64,000 nt of DNA from NCBI GenBank assembly GCA_025331125.1, contig JAOALB010000067.1:62001-126000 (forward strand), read 5' to 3'. Origin of the DNA: Mycogone perniciosa. Taxonomy: Eukaryota > Ascomycota > Sordariomycetes > Hypocreales > Hypocreaceae. The position numbers and the translations under genes were made by a program. This document shows, piece by piece, positions 20,136-29,919 of this stretch (the stretch's first letter is position 1; each line of letters opens with the position of its first letter). The notes below the pieces were generated by a model, which worked only from the letters and a program-made list of their open reading frames with translations, was not told the DNA's origin and made no database searches.

Positions 20136-21704
20136 TCATGCTGCTTCATAATAAATAAAAGTTTCCTTGGTCTGGACAATTCCCTTGTCGCTGCGGCTAT
20201 CCTCACCGCTCCCTCTGCTTCCGCGTGATATAGATTTCGGCGGCTGGCCCTGGACGTGGCTAGTTGTACCCATAACAGTTTCTGTCGTATCTAAGCGATG
20301 GTGGTACAACCTCTTCAGGTTCATAGAGCCAATCGTTTGCAAATTGTGGGTAGAAGACTTTTTCTTAGAAGTCCTTGCATTAGAGGACCTTTCATCGCTC
20401 GATAGAACCCGGGGTGCTATGGCTTTGATGAAGTAGTTTAGTGTAGAGAACGCCGCGCATATAATGAATAAGTTGGCTTCAAGACAGCTAATAGTGAATG
20501 TTAGAAAGTTGTCCATGCTGTGGTTTGCAGAAGTATACGCACGTCCAGATACCAATAGGGCCGGCAGCCCAAGTCAAATCTACATCATTCAAGGCCAGCA
20601 TAAACATTATTAATCGAACCGTGGAGGTAATGAGGGTCCTAAGGTCACACCAAGGGCGTTAATATTGTGTTCTCAATAAAATCAGGGACAAGGTAAAACA
20701 AGCAAGCAGGTACATACGCCGAGCCGACAGCAAACATAGCAAGAAGCCCAAGCTTCTTTCTCCGGGACATCTTCAATCCCATAATCATCGGGATAGGAAT
20801 ACAGAGAATAAGAATATCCGTAGCGACGCTTAGGCTAACATTAGCCTCAGGGGCTGCTATACGGTTTATACATGACCCAACGTTTATGAGCGTAAGGTCA
20901 TAATTTTTCTCGAATGGGTAGCAAGTGAATAACGCAGTGAAGAACATGCTGATGCCAGACGCCGCGACAACAAACATGCTGAGGTATATCGACCAACAAT
21001 ACCAGGCTTGATGGTTGTTGATTTCGCGGTAAAACCAGAGGATAGATAACTTGGCGAACGTATTTGGTATCGAGTAGAGAATAGAGCATATCCATATTGA
21101 ATACTGTGCTCGCGTCAGTAGACTTAACTTATCAATTATACCTGTCCCTACCCCTAGTGGCTGACCTTGAAAAACATCTGGGCTTTCTCAATCGATATCT
21201 CCCAGACGTGAACACCTACAAATCCCCCTGCAAAGCCATCTAACACAATTTAGTGTAAGTTTTTCCTCAGTATACATTGGGAAAAGAACGGCAACTTACA
21301 CAAAACCATGACTTGGAAGGCAATTGATGTGAACTAAAGAGGCCATGAAACTTCCGTTAATAAAGACATGTCGTAGGACACAGCAAACTGGTCGATAAAT
21401 GACATTGGTAGCAGAGACATACCCAAGCAATTACAAGCAGTACTGTGTGCGTGTAAGTCAGTATTGAGCAAGAAATCAAAGACAAAATACGGAGGGTGAT
21501 AGACTCACAATCATCAATACCCAAATTGCGGCGCAAAAAAGCCTTGACATAAAGCCTCTGACCCATCATCAAAGCGGCCAATACCATGCCCACGGCGGAC
21601 ACAGTGTAAGTTGCTACGACGGCCTGACGCTGGGGATTATCAAAGTCGACGACATAGCCTGGGGGAGGTGGTACCAGGACGGTGACACCATCTACGGTCG
21701 CCAT
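20136..21704 (-). CDS. Rhodopsin-like fungal integral membrane protein, multi-exon
   Basis: The protein belongs to the large fungal seven-helix family often labelled rhodopsin domain or PTH11-related; its ligand is unknown. It begins MATVDGVTVLVPPPPGYVVD. Exons I can place are 21704-21509, 21442-21423, an exon within about 21350-21166, 21103-20718, 20638-20543 and 20487-20136. The introns are short (about 55-80 bp) with GT...AG ends. Spliced reading gives the family blocks GVHVWEISIEKAQ, TFAKLSILWFYR, FTCYPFEKNYD, SVATDILILCIPIPMIMGL, TWAAGPIGIW and EANLFIICAAFSTLNYFIK, then a Ser/Thr-rich cytoplasmic tail. The junctions between 21422 and 21230 are uncertain. I find no stop, so it is probably functional. 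Confidence 0.8.
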
Positions 21705-22712
21705 AGCGGCTGGCCAACAGCAACGTCTGTTGATGAGAGAGATGAGTTAGTGATAAGAAGATGAAAGAGAAAGCAGCATGCAAACGACAAGGGACTGAGC
21801 CCGGGTATTATGCCATATAATATAAATGCATCATCTCCAAGCAAGTTTCGTCTCACCGTAAGTTTTGGCATTAGGATGATGATTAAAGAATATTGGCCTC
21901 TGCCACAGCAATCTTACGATGTCAACAGTCTAAACCATAGCACTAGGTCCCAATAGATCGGATGGATTTCTTGATACTAGTAGTTGCTAGAACGTTTAAT
22001 ACGGGCGCTTTGTACTTCCTACGGCCCTATGGCAAACTCGCGAGGCAACTCTGCAGCGTCGTTCGGCGCCTAGGCACGCTTGGCGGCGCAACGGACTACT
22101 CGCTAGAATCTGTTACGCCCGTTTTGTCTTACATAGCTCACGTCGAACAACGACTACTATTACCTAATAGGGTTTTAGCTGGACATGCCGATAGGGAAGT
22201 CGACTTTACAAATACCGATAATATCAAATAATGCGAGGACAAAAATCCGTTGGTTTCTTTTAATTTCATTTACGGAGTAGATGCTTGTGGAATGTTGACT
22301 AAACATTACTTTTCCCCGTTTAATAGCATTCATGTTGCGTATATTGCACTCATGTACTCTGTAGTCAGCAGTTATCTCACGATATATAGGCCAAAAAGCA
22401 CCTGAATTCTGTCTCTATTCATCCCTCCGGCTGGTGTCTGATCGATCATCTATCTCCCTCGATCACTAATAGTTTCCCGGCCAGCTAATTTATAGTGCTA
22501 GGAGAAGGCGTGGCGTTCTTCTTGTCCACACTTTTAGATCCACCTTGAGTCCCACATCGCAATCTCCGTATTATCTTTAACCAACTGTTCCACCAATCCA
22601 CGTTATCCGACAACCATAATCATCATTTCGGGCTTAGTAGATACGGAATATACGAAGTGGCTTATAATAGTACTACCGCCATTACCGCCAAGAAGCCATA
22701 TTATTCTACGGA
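21705..22712. other. Intergenic, promoter side of the rhodopsin-like gene
   Basis: No recognised gene. A plus-strand 89-codon frame at 21962 has no motif and is likely chance. Two TACGGAGTA-type motifs occur (22269 and 22706). Confidence 0.4.
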
Positions 22713-22717
22713 GTACG

Positions 22718-23029
22718 TGTCAACCTCAGTAACGGATTATTCCACATCACGGCACATTCCACAACATGACACATTCCTTCATTCCAACGCACATTCCTTG
22801 ATTCCCAACTAGCTTGCAATAACAGCCGGATCCGTAAGTCAATGACGATATCATGACAGTCAGATTTCCTAGATTTCCTAGATCCGGATGGTCATGATCA
22901 ATTAGTTAGCAAGTTTTCATGTATTTAAGCAGCCGCTTTTCCCACCTAACTTAGGATAAGCAAGAGTGTCGAATTCTATCATTTATGCATCTGTCAATGA
23001 GCCCTCATACTGTTGATCTGTGATTGATA
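22718..23029 (+). mobile_element. Solo LTR, family 1, copy 3, with target duplication
   Basis: This 312-bp unit starts TGTCAACCTCAG and ends GTGATTGATA. It is flanked by perfect 5-bp repeats GTACG (22713-22717 and 23030-23034). The uninterrupted target would read CTACGGAGTACGGAGTATT, so the element landed inside a doubled CGGAGTA motif. The TATTTAAGCAGC block in mid-unit is a candidate TATA region. It is the best-preserved copy. Confidence 0.9.
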
Positions 23030-23081
23030 GTACGGAGTATTAGATCTTAATTGGAGCGTTTCTTAAGACCTCTGTTCCGGC

Positions 23082-23317
23082 TGTAACTCATTTATTTCCG
23101 ACTAGGTTCATGCCGATACCGCCCCACTAAAATACAGTGTGAACCTATCACAGCACGGGAAGGCAGGTCAGGGCAAATATCGTTGTTGTGCCGTGGAGAG
23201 CAAGGAAGCCCTGAGGCTCTACGGAAAGCTATAGCTAGGAACGCGTTGGGGCCTGGTCGCGTGACCGGAGCTCACGTGACAGGGCGTCAACATCGCGTCA
23301 CGGTCGGTGCCGTGACA
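23082..23317 (-). mobile_element. Possible LTR with TGT...ACA ends
   Basis: On the minus strand it reads from TGTCACGGCACCGACC to GAGTTACA, similar in its ends to the family-2 LTR (TGTCACGGCCCGACC...GTTACA). No target duplication was found. Within 23260-23316 the hexamer CGTGAC or its complement appears four times, with a CACGTG at 23273-23278. It could be a fragment of a related element or a coincidence of ends. Confidence 0.35.
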
Positions 23318-23337
23318 GAACCCTTGGACTTGATAAT

Positions 23338-23838
23338 CTACGAAGGTTAGGGACGAAAGACCTGGGTCACTTTGCAACTGGCGGCACCCCTGCCACACAG
23401 TATAAGAGTTCATCTTCCTAATCAAGACTCCCTTACCTACTAAAGTCAACTAAGCCTGCTATAACCCACTAGAACAAAGCATTCACCCCTATAAAGCCCG
23501 CTATAGCGATGCCCCTTAGCAGACATTTTAAATCCTTAAGGCTCAGGCTTCTTATTATCTTTCTAATCGCCATCGCCGCCACTATCGCTGCCACTATTAC
23601 AATTTACTGTTACTAGTATAGGTATCTTTCTTAGTAATTACAGTTAGCTTTATCTTTGAGGATAGTATTCTCAATTTGTGATAAAGGTTATTGTTTTATG
23701 AAGTACTATTAATAGAGATTTAGCCTCATATTGCAAGAAAAATACTGTATAGAAGCTAGCAAGTTAATACTGTACAGCAGGGGTGCTGCCAGTTGCAACG
23801 TGACCCAGGTCGTTCGTCCTCAACCTTCGTACCGTTGG
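23338..23838. repeat. Foldback element: inverted repeat arms of about 65 bp
   Basis: The arm at 23338-23402 (TACGAAGGTTAGGGACGAAA onward to GCGGCACCCCTGCC) matches in reverse complement the arm at 23772-23838 with about eight mismatches. The 370-bp interior is AT-leaning, has no frame and includes an ATCGCCATCGCCGCC run near 23566. This is the shape of a MITE or a foldback insertion. Confidence 0.6.
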
Positions 23839-24560
23839 GCCGTACGAAGTAGATGAGGCCTAATGACCCATTAACGTATCTGCGATGACGACGAAGTACA
23901 ATCGTGGCTGTATGGCTAGGCCCTGCCTTGACCTCCGCGGGCGAGCTAGTACGCATTCGCATTCAACAGTCAAGTCTTCAAACTAGTCTAAAATGGGTAG
24001 TGCATAGGTCGATGAGGCCCCAATAAGTAAACTCAGTTTTGGTGTCGAGTGGTGTCTTTCCATCTTCGAGCCGAAGGGGGCTTCAGAATTGGACTGAAAT
24101 CATTGAGTCATCAGGTGCAATTACCGCCTCAATGACTGTAATTGTTCGATTGGCGGGCTATAAGACGCCACTGGTAATGCGATCGGCGTTTTGGCACTGT
24201 CGCCGGGAGCGAACTCACATCGGGGGCCACAGTAATGCGCACATTGCTTGGCTGTTTTGGCCACTTGGGATCGAGTTCCTTGTTTTCGTTGTTGGGCAAG
24301 TTGCTTTGCTTTGTTGCGCCGCTGGTATCAGCATGGTGATTGGTTTCTGCTGTTGGAACAAATAGATCTTACAATGGCCTCTCCGCTAACAACTTGAAGC
24401 TTGTGACAGTGCTCGGTTCTGAAACTTGATCTTCGGGATGCGTTAGTAATGAGCCGTCCAGTCTCTTGCGATATGTACAGCAATGAAGTCAACATTATAG
24501 ACAGCGTGGTCGGGGCTACGAGTGTTGGGTATTGGTTGCAAATGTTTTTCAGTAACCTAT
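23839..24560 (-). pseudogene. Unclear stretch; possible DDE transposase scrap at 24039-24250
   Basis: On the minus strand a broken frame around 24080-24250 reads ADRITSGVL, stop, PANRTITVIEAVIA. This resembles the R.VTVIEAV block in pogo/Fot-type DDE transposases, but only about 25 residues match and the rest is not recognisable. The overlapping plus-strand 108-codon frame has a hydrophobic C-terminus but no known family. Both are weak. Confidence 0.2.
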
Positions 24561-24982
24561 AAAAGGAAATCTACCTATTAGCGATAGTATATAACTTTCA
24601 TATACTTTAATATATATAAACCTTTATTTTATATATAAAATTTACTAATAATATTTTAATAACTTATATAGTTACTATTTTAAAATATATAAAATTATAT
24701 TAAAATAAATAATAACTTAAAGTAAGTATAGTATTATAGGTTAGACCTAATCAGAAAAGACCTTGGCTATACTAAGCCTAGCACTATAGTTCCCTATATC
24801 TCCTAGACTAGTTAATCTAGATGTATATATATTAAGCACTATATATTATTATAAGCCAAGAGCCTAGGTAAAAGAATTAGGCACCTGCTTAATTCGGTTA
24901 TAGCTGTATATATAACTTATATGCTAATTATATAAATAGCCGTTATTTAAGGCTAGCTAGCCTTAAGCTTTTTTCCCTTTCC
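24561..24982. repeat. AT-rich, RIP-like patch
   Basis: This is AT-rich sequence with no frame, starting abruptly after TTTTTCAGTAACCTATAAAA. It ends with a palindromic AAGGCTAGCTAGCCTT (24950-24965) next to the miniature LTR element. I infer mutated repeat DNA. Confidence 0.5.
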
Positions 24983-25774
24983 TGATACACATAAATAGTG
25001 TATCGTCCTTTCCCTTCCTTCCTTCCTTTCTTTCCTCTTTATCTGCACTTTGCATATCAAATGGTAGCAATCTGGCGTTTTTCGATCGCAAGACCTTCAT
25101 ACACGCACCACACTGGCAACCACACTGGCAACAAGCAACCATCTCGGCATTTCCTTCCAGCAAGCAAGAAAGCCTCTGCAGACGAAGATATCAGCCAACA
25201 AACCGCCAAACCAAACCGCGTTGATCCTGGTTTTTGCTGTTTCCCTCGCGAGACTACGCCGCTTCCAAGACGAGCTACGGCTGTTCCTTTTACTAGGCTT
25301 TACAGCCATTTCCTTATCAAGCGACGTTCCTTTTATAATTTTCCTTGTATTCGAATCGATTCGCAATGATTCCAACCGATCAACTTGATCAAGCCGAACA
25401 ACAACGGCTGTGGCAACTATATCAGGTTGATCGTCAACGCCGGACCTGTGGAAGCTGCAGAGTCCTTTTCCATATACGGAATCAGCTTTTTTCCCACCTT
25501 CAGAATCGATGCTCTTCGAGCCTAGCTGGCCTGGCCACGCAGACCCAGCAGCAACGCGTTGTGGCCCCTATTCCAAGACTAAAGCAGCAATTCGGTCAGG
25601 AATTCAGTCGTCAGGAACTCCGTTATCAGGAATTCGATCAGAAATTCGGTTAAGGGAATACGAGGACGCATTCTTTTTCAACTAAGGCGGTGGCATTTGA
25701 TACACATAAATAGTGTATCGTCCCTTTCCTTCTTTCATTCCTTTCTTTCCTCTTTATATGCACTTTGCATATCA
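24983..25774 (+). mobile_element. Miniature LTR retroelement (TRIM-like)
   Basis: Two 77-bp direct repeats (24983-25059 and 25698-25774) differ at about five positions. Each has perfect LTR-style termini TGATA...TATCA, with a GATACAC...GTGTATC hairpin at the start. Right after the left repeat comes AATGGTAGCAATC, a plausible primer-binding site (TGG start). A purine-rich AAGGCGGTGG lies just before the right repeat. The interior is only 638 bp, far too short for pol, and carries one small ORF. No matching target duplication was found (TTTCC versus TTTAA). The reading as a TRIM-like non-autonomous element is inference from structure. Confidence 0.65.
25366..25653 (+). CDS. Small zinc-finger ORF inside the miniature LTR element
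   Basis: The frame has 95 codons from the ATG at 25366 (MIPTDQLDQAEQQRLWQLYQ). It contains CGSCRVLFHIRNQLFSHLQ followed by NRC, a Cys-x2-Cys-x12-His-x4-Cys spacing. Similar CxxC...NxLxxHL fingers occur in polyproteins of fungal LTR retrotransposons. After it comes a Gln-rich tail with repeated QEF/QEL. The ORF may be a leftover of gag-pol or a domesticated small protein. No expression signal can be judged. Confidence 0.45.
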   Translation: MIPTDQLDQAEQQRLWQLYQVDRQRRTCGSCRVLFHIRNQLFSHLQNRCSSSLAGLATQTQQQRVVAPIPRLKQQFGQEFSRQELRYQEFDQKFG

Positions 25775-26503
25775 TTTAAGGAAATATATAAAAGTTTAAT
25801 ATAACCCTTAAATTATTGTGTAAATATTTAATATAAATATATTTACTATATATTAAAAAGTAATTATTTAAATAATACTTTAAGTTATAAAAGAAATAAT
25901 AAAAATACAATATAATATTAAAACTCTTTATGTTAATGAAATTTATAAACTTATAATAATAAAATGGTAATTTAGTATAAATAAATTATAGATTACTTAA
26001 TGTAATAAATAGTTAAAAAAAGAATATTATATATAAAAAAAAGAGAAAAAGTTGAATAACTTTTAAAAATAAAAGTAATAAAAAGGGGATTTTATAGTAT
26101 AATTTAACTATATTAACAACTAGCTTACAAAAATATAAGAAAATCTTAATTATATCAATTAATTATTAAGAAATAATTATTACACTAAAACTAATTACTT
26201 AAACATTTACTATATTAAAATATATATTTCTGTATTTAACTAATATATTATTAAAGCAATCATAGTAATATTTAGTACAATATTGGTAATTATATCTAAA
26301 TCTCCTTTATATATATATATAACTAGTTTATTATTCATTTAATATAGTTACTTACATAGTTATTAATAATTACATTTACTAGAACTGCCTATTCTATAGC
26401 ATTACAACTATGTTACCCTGTTTAGTATTTATCCTTGACCTCTCTGTTAAAATGAACCTATAAACCCCGGTTTATCCCTTAAGAATTAACCCGGATCGTT
26501 ACA
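25775..26503 (+). mobile_element. RIP-mutated AT block ending in a family-2 LTR
   Basis: The stretch from about 26120 to 26503 matches the LTR at 5902-6287: TTTATATATATATAACTAG, TTTAATATAGTTACTTA, CATTTACTAGAACTGCCTAT and the end GATCGTTACA. It carries many C-to-T and G-to-A differences. The AT-rich part before it is probably the element's interior. It has the same orientation as the first copy, but 20 kb of unrelated genes lie between, so they are separate insertions. Confidence 0.65.
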
Positions 26504-27100
26504 ACTAGGATCAGAAAAACCGGTCCTCGGATCCTTTTATAGATTCTCTAAGATAAAATCTAAGGGCAAAAGCACGATTTTGGAGTTTACATATACGCTT
26601 GCGAATAATGTCCGAAGGAATGTCCAGCTCCAACTTCCTCTGCCACCCGTAATCCGCAATCAGAAATTTGCAAAGAAGCATAAAACATCTCCGGAATAGG
26701 GATTTGACTGTTGTTTAAATGACATTGAATTTATTCACATAATCGTCGCAGGCCTGTTGGTCTAAACACCCAGACTCTAAAAAGAAAGCAAAAAGAAAAC
26801 ATCAACTATATGGTAATCGTAGATCGGTTCAGCTCGTAAGTTTAACGGTCTGTTTATTGTCGGCAGGCTAAGTGTAAACCAGCTACAACCTATTATCGAT
26901 CTTTATAGTCGACTAAGTATAATTAGGTCAAAATTTGCGAAGTTACTAATAGAGAACGTAGAAAATTACGATAAGTCTTTCATAGTATCAAAGTATATTA
27001 TAAGAAAGCCCATCACCCTCCTATATTCTATATTTTTAACTCCATCTCAAACCAATTTCTTTAGTAGAGTCTACACTCTACACTCTACAGTCTACCCAAT
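26504..27100. other. Intergenic, no gene seen
   Basis: A short translated track near 26800 (YMVIVDRF) faintly resembles a gypsy integrase but is too short to call. The last 60 bp (CTACACTCTACACTCTACAG) form a pyrimidine/purine-patterned leader directly before the next ATG, a plausible promoter or 5' UTR. Confidence 0.4.
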
Positions 27101-27799
27101 ATGCGTTCTATAATCTTCCCTCTCATTCCTCTTATTGTTGAGGCCGCTTCTGTCACCATACGCACTTCTCTGAACATTCCTATCAAAGATATTCTGAGCC
27201 GCAACTTTAAGGCATACCTAGAGCACCCTCTGATGCCAACATTTCAAAACTGGCTGAACGAAAATCAAGATTTGGACTTCATCTCTGGTAAAGCTACAGT
27301 GCCGGTTACATTAAACGCTATTCATTGCGAATATACTGGCTGTCTCTTCGAAAGTTCCACTACCTTGGACGCGGATACGGTCAAGGCCCTGGAGCATTAC
27401 GGAAAGCAGGAAAACAAAAAGATTCTCCTATTGTGTGTCAACGCTATCAACTGGATTTCCGCCACTCACTGGAAGACGTATTGGTCCGGGAAGGAGGGTG
27501 GAGCAAAACATTATACGACTTGGGATTTACTCTGTCACAGACTTACCTACCGAGGTACTGGTTGGGTGTTGGACGACCATAGCATTGAGGTGAAGAGTGA
27601 CAATGATATATTCACCAGAGTTAAAGCTTGGGAGTTTCGGCACCCAGAGCATAGAGTTTTACTGAAGCAAAAACTTTCCTGTTTGTTCTTTGGGGGCAAG
27701 TGTTGTGTCAACCACAACGATGTATATGCCACCTCTGGGATGAAACGCTGGACATGGGACTGTTCATCGGGAAGACGGGCGGATCCTTGCCAAGGCTAA
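27101..27799 (+). CDS. Secreted protein of unknown function, 232 residues
   Basis: The protein starts MRSIIFPLIPLIVEAASVTI, a credible signal peptide with cleavage after EAA or AAS. The mature part is mixed alpha/beta in composition with Trp-rich stretches (NWISATHWKTYW, WVLDDHSIEV, AWEFRHPEH) and about nine Cys. The last 35 codons become Cys-rich and basic and may be intronic or read past a lost splice site (a donor-like GGCAAG near 27698). I do not recognise a family. The neighbour 1.1 kb away on the opposite strand is another presumed secreted protein; the two genes converge. An effector-like role is only a guess. Confidence 0.5.
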   Translation: MRSIIFPLIPLIVEAASVTIRTSLNIPIKDILSRNFKAYLEHPLMPTFQNWLNENQDLDFISGKATVPVTLNAIHCEYTGCLFESSTTLDADTVKALEHYGKQENKKILLLCVNAINWISATHWKTYWSGKEGGAKHYTTWDLLCHRLTYRGTGWVLDDHSIEVKSDNDIFTRVKAWEFRHPEHRVLLKQKLSCLFFGGKCCVNHNDVYATSGMKRWTWDCSSGRRADPCQG

Positions 27800-28884
27800 G
27801 TTTAGCTAGGCATAGGAGCGGATGTCATGGCCCAACAAAGAGAGCAGAGAAATCCAAGATGCCGAGGGACAATATTATAAGATTCAGTAAGTGGGCCACT
27901 GGAACAGAACAACAATCACACATTGGACCAATCGCAAATAGATCATCGCCCAGAACTGTCATCCACCATTGCTTTCATAGTCCCATATGTTCACTTCGTT
28001 CATGTATTACCAAACTTTTTGTATAGAATACGTGTCACTAAACTAGTCACTGACACATTCCGTATTCTCATTGGACCACCTATTCGCTGAAGATTAACCT
28101 CTCGTCCGTGTATGCCACAAGGATAACAAAGTATGCATATGAATATATGTATAATAATACACAACAAGTCCGCCAATTTGAGGATAAAGGAGGAAATGTC
28201 GTGCAACGCGTTCGTTTAGTTAGCAGGTATAACGCATGACGAGAAGATTCTGATACTTTTTATATTCCACTCCTCCCAGATCTTGTCGAATATACTTTGT
28301 CACGGAAAATCACCCACACATAAACACAGAAGCTATGTGTACACCGCGTTATAGATAAAGCGTCTGCTAGCACGCTTGATGGAACTATGAAGGTGCGGTT
28401 ACTGATATATAAAACACTGCAGATTATTTGATTATAATGCCGGCAGCTAGCTAACCCTAATTGGTCTATCGATCCGTAGATTACCAATATTCCCTTGTGT
28501 GCAGGGCCGTGACAGATTTATTAACTTATAAAAACTCATTTTACTAGATTTAAACCAGTGACTTCTTTATAAGGGGTTAAAGGGGTAATAATATTATTAT
28601 AAGGGGAGCGCCTTTAGGGCTACAAGGGACTAATACCCCTTTTATTAGATTATATGACTAGAAAGATGGTATTTACATGGACAGCCTTCCTCCTTCGCCT
28701 AGAGGCGAGGTCAGAGATCAATATAGCCACTTGTTGACCCCCTAGCTGCTATTCGGTAGCATATCTATTGCCAGCATCCTCCCTGACTCCCTCATTCCCT
28801 TCTCTGTGGCCTTGCAATCACCTCACCCACGCTTCAACGCAGGCTGTATGGTATTAGTACATGATCATAGATCATTCCAGAGAG
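27800..28884. other. Intergenic between two convergent genes
   Basis: No protein family seen. At 28033-28057 a GTGTCACTAAACTAGTCACTGACAC imperfect palindrome occurs. On the minus strand a TGTCACGGCCCTGCAC at 28514 resembles the start of the family-2 LTRs, but no matching end was found. 28560-28650 has a small AT-leaning patch with AAGGGG repeats. Confidence 0.4.
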
Positions 28885-29919
28885 TTAGAAATTTGGTCCA
28901 CTTACTATGGTTGTCCATGTGGCAGTGGGCCTGAAAGCCACATTATTGTTAGGAACAGCAAGGGTGAGTTCCTTGCCATCACTAAGGTCCTCCCATGCAT
29001 ATGCATCATACCTGTACCAGTCCTTCCATCCCTCCCGACTCATAATGGTGACAATCTCGAGGTCACCAGCTTCGCTCACCTGTGGAACGGGAAGTATGTA
29101 CGCCTTATTGCCAAGCCCCTCGCCTACCATAGGAACAGGGTGGATTGTCGCTTTTCGCACTTCACGAAGCAGGTTGCTATTCACGAAGCGTTCGTTCCAG
29201 TACCCATCCTGGCTACTATCAGGCGACCATTTAAGTTCCTCGCTGCTGTCATTGATGGTGTACTCAATGCGCTGCCTCTTAAGGACCTTGCATTTCAAAA
29301 GTGGATAGACCGCAAGATTGTGGACGGGTTCCTCGCCAGTCTTTCCGGAGGTCTTGAGCGATTCCTTGGTGGTCGTAGACTTGGCGTATTTGTAGGAAAC
29401 CGTGCTGGTTGACTTTGCCTCTGCAGTAACACCGTAGTATGAACCACGCCCTTTGATGCTGATCTCAGCATCTGTCCCGGCGTTTAACTCGGATGTAACG
29501 ACAGTTTCTTGTTCCTTGTCGTGTTGGGTAATGTAGATTGAGGCAGGCAAGGTTTCGAGATTTGAGACCTCAGGGACCCATTCCATCGGTTTGACAATGT
29601 AGAGATAACCAAAAGTCTCATACCAGTCGTCAACGGTATGTCTGCCTTCAAGATCTGTAACGACCATTTGCGCGGGAAGAGCTCCAAGCCGCTCTTCATT
29701 GATTCCAAAGATTTCCTCCAAGTCTGTTCTCCCAAGATTATAGCCTTGAACCTCGCCCAATGGTGGCTTGAACATCCCGAGCTTGCTTTCGTCAAAATGG
29801 AAGGGCATTTCACCCTCGCGTTTGAGAACCACGTTCTCAACATGAGAGGGGTTCACGTGGTGGGACCCAAAGGGCATGGTGCCACGAAGGACGCCCGAAC
29901 CAAGGAGGCTGAGGGCCAT
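28885..29919 (-). CDS. Presumed secreted protein, possibly of aerolysin-like beta-pore-forming fold
   Basis: This is an uninterrupted frame of 344 codons from the ATG at 29919; a stop lies just upstream in frame, so the start is fixed unless an intron exists. The N-terminus MALSLLGSGVLRG is hydrophobic but short for a signal peptide. Residues about 40-125 look like a small folded head (LEEIFGINEERLG, DWYETFGYLYIV). Residues about 140-230 alternate polar and hydrophobic residues and are rich in Ser, Thr and Lys (SSTVSYKYAKSTTT-like), the texture of beta-strand and hairpin regions in aerolysin-type proteins. That assignment is inference from texture only; no signature motif is present. It could equally be a cell-surface or storage protein. 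No damage is seen. Confidence 0.55.
   Translation of the reverse strand: MALSLLGSGVLRGTMPFGSHHVNPSHVENVVLKREGEMPFHFDESKLGMFKPPLGEVQGYNLGRTDLEEIFGINEERLGALPAQMVVTDLEGRHTVDDWYETFGYLYIVKPMEWVPEVSNLETLPASIYITQHDKEQETVVTSELNAGTDAEISIKGRGSYYGVTAEAKSTSTVSYKYAKSTTTKESLKTSGKTGEEPVHNLAVYPLLKCKVLKRQRIEYTINDSSEELKWSPDSSQDGYWNERFVNSNLLREVRKATIHPVPMVGEGLGNKAYILPVPQVSEAGDLEIVTIMSREGWKDWYRYDAYAWEDLSDGKELTLAVPNNNVAFRPTATWTTIVSGPNF

Noticed and set aside
24039..24365. Small membrane-like protein on the plus strand
   Set aside because: Only the C-terminus is hydrophobic, no family is known, and the opposite strand weakly resembles a transposase scrap.
5902..26503. One 20-kb LTR element between the two family-2 LTRs
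   Set aside because: The space between holds host genes and other repeats, and the flanking pentamers do not match. Two separate insertions are simpler.
26780..26920. Possible gypsy integrase fragment (YMVIVDRF)
   Set aside because: Only about eight residues resemble the family; too short to support a call.
28000..28514. Possible third family-2 LTR starting TGTCACGGCCC on the minus strand
   Set aside because: Only the first 11 bases match, and neither an end nor a target duplication was found.
28861..29412. 183-codon plus-strand frame
   Set aside because: It lies antisense to the 344-codon gene, which has better codon texture and a full-length frame.
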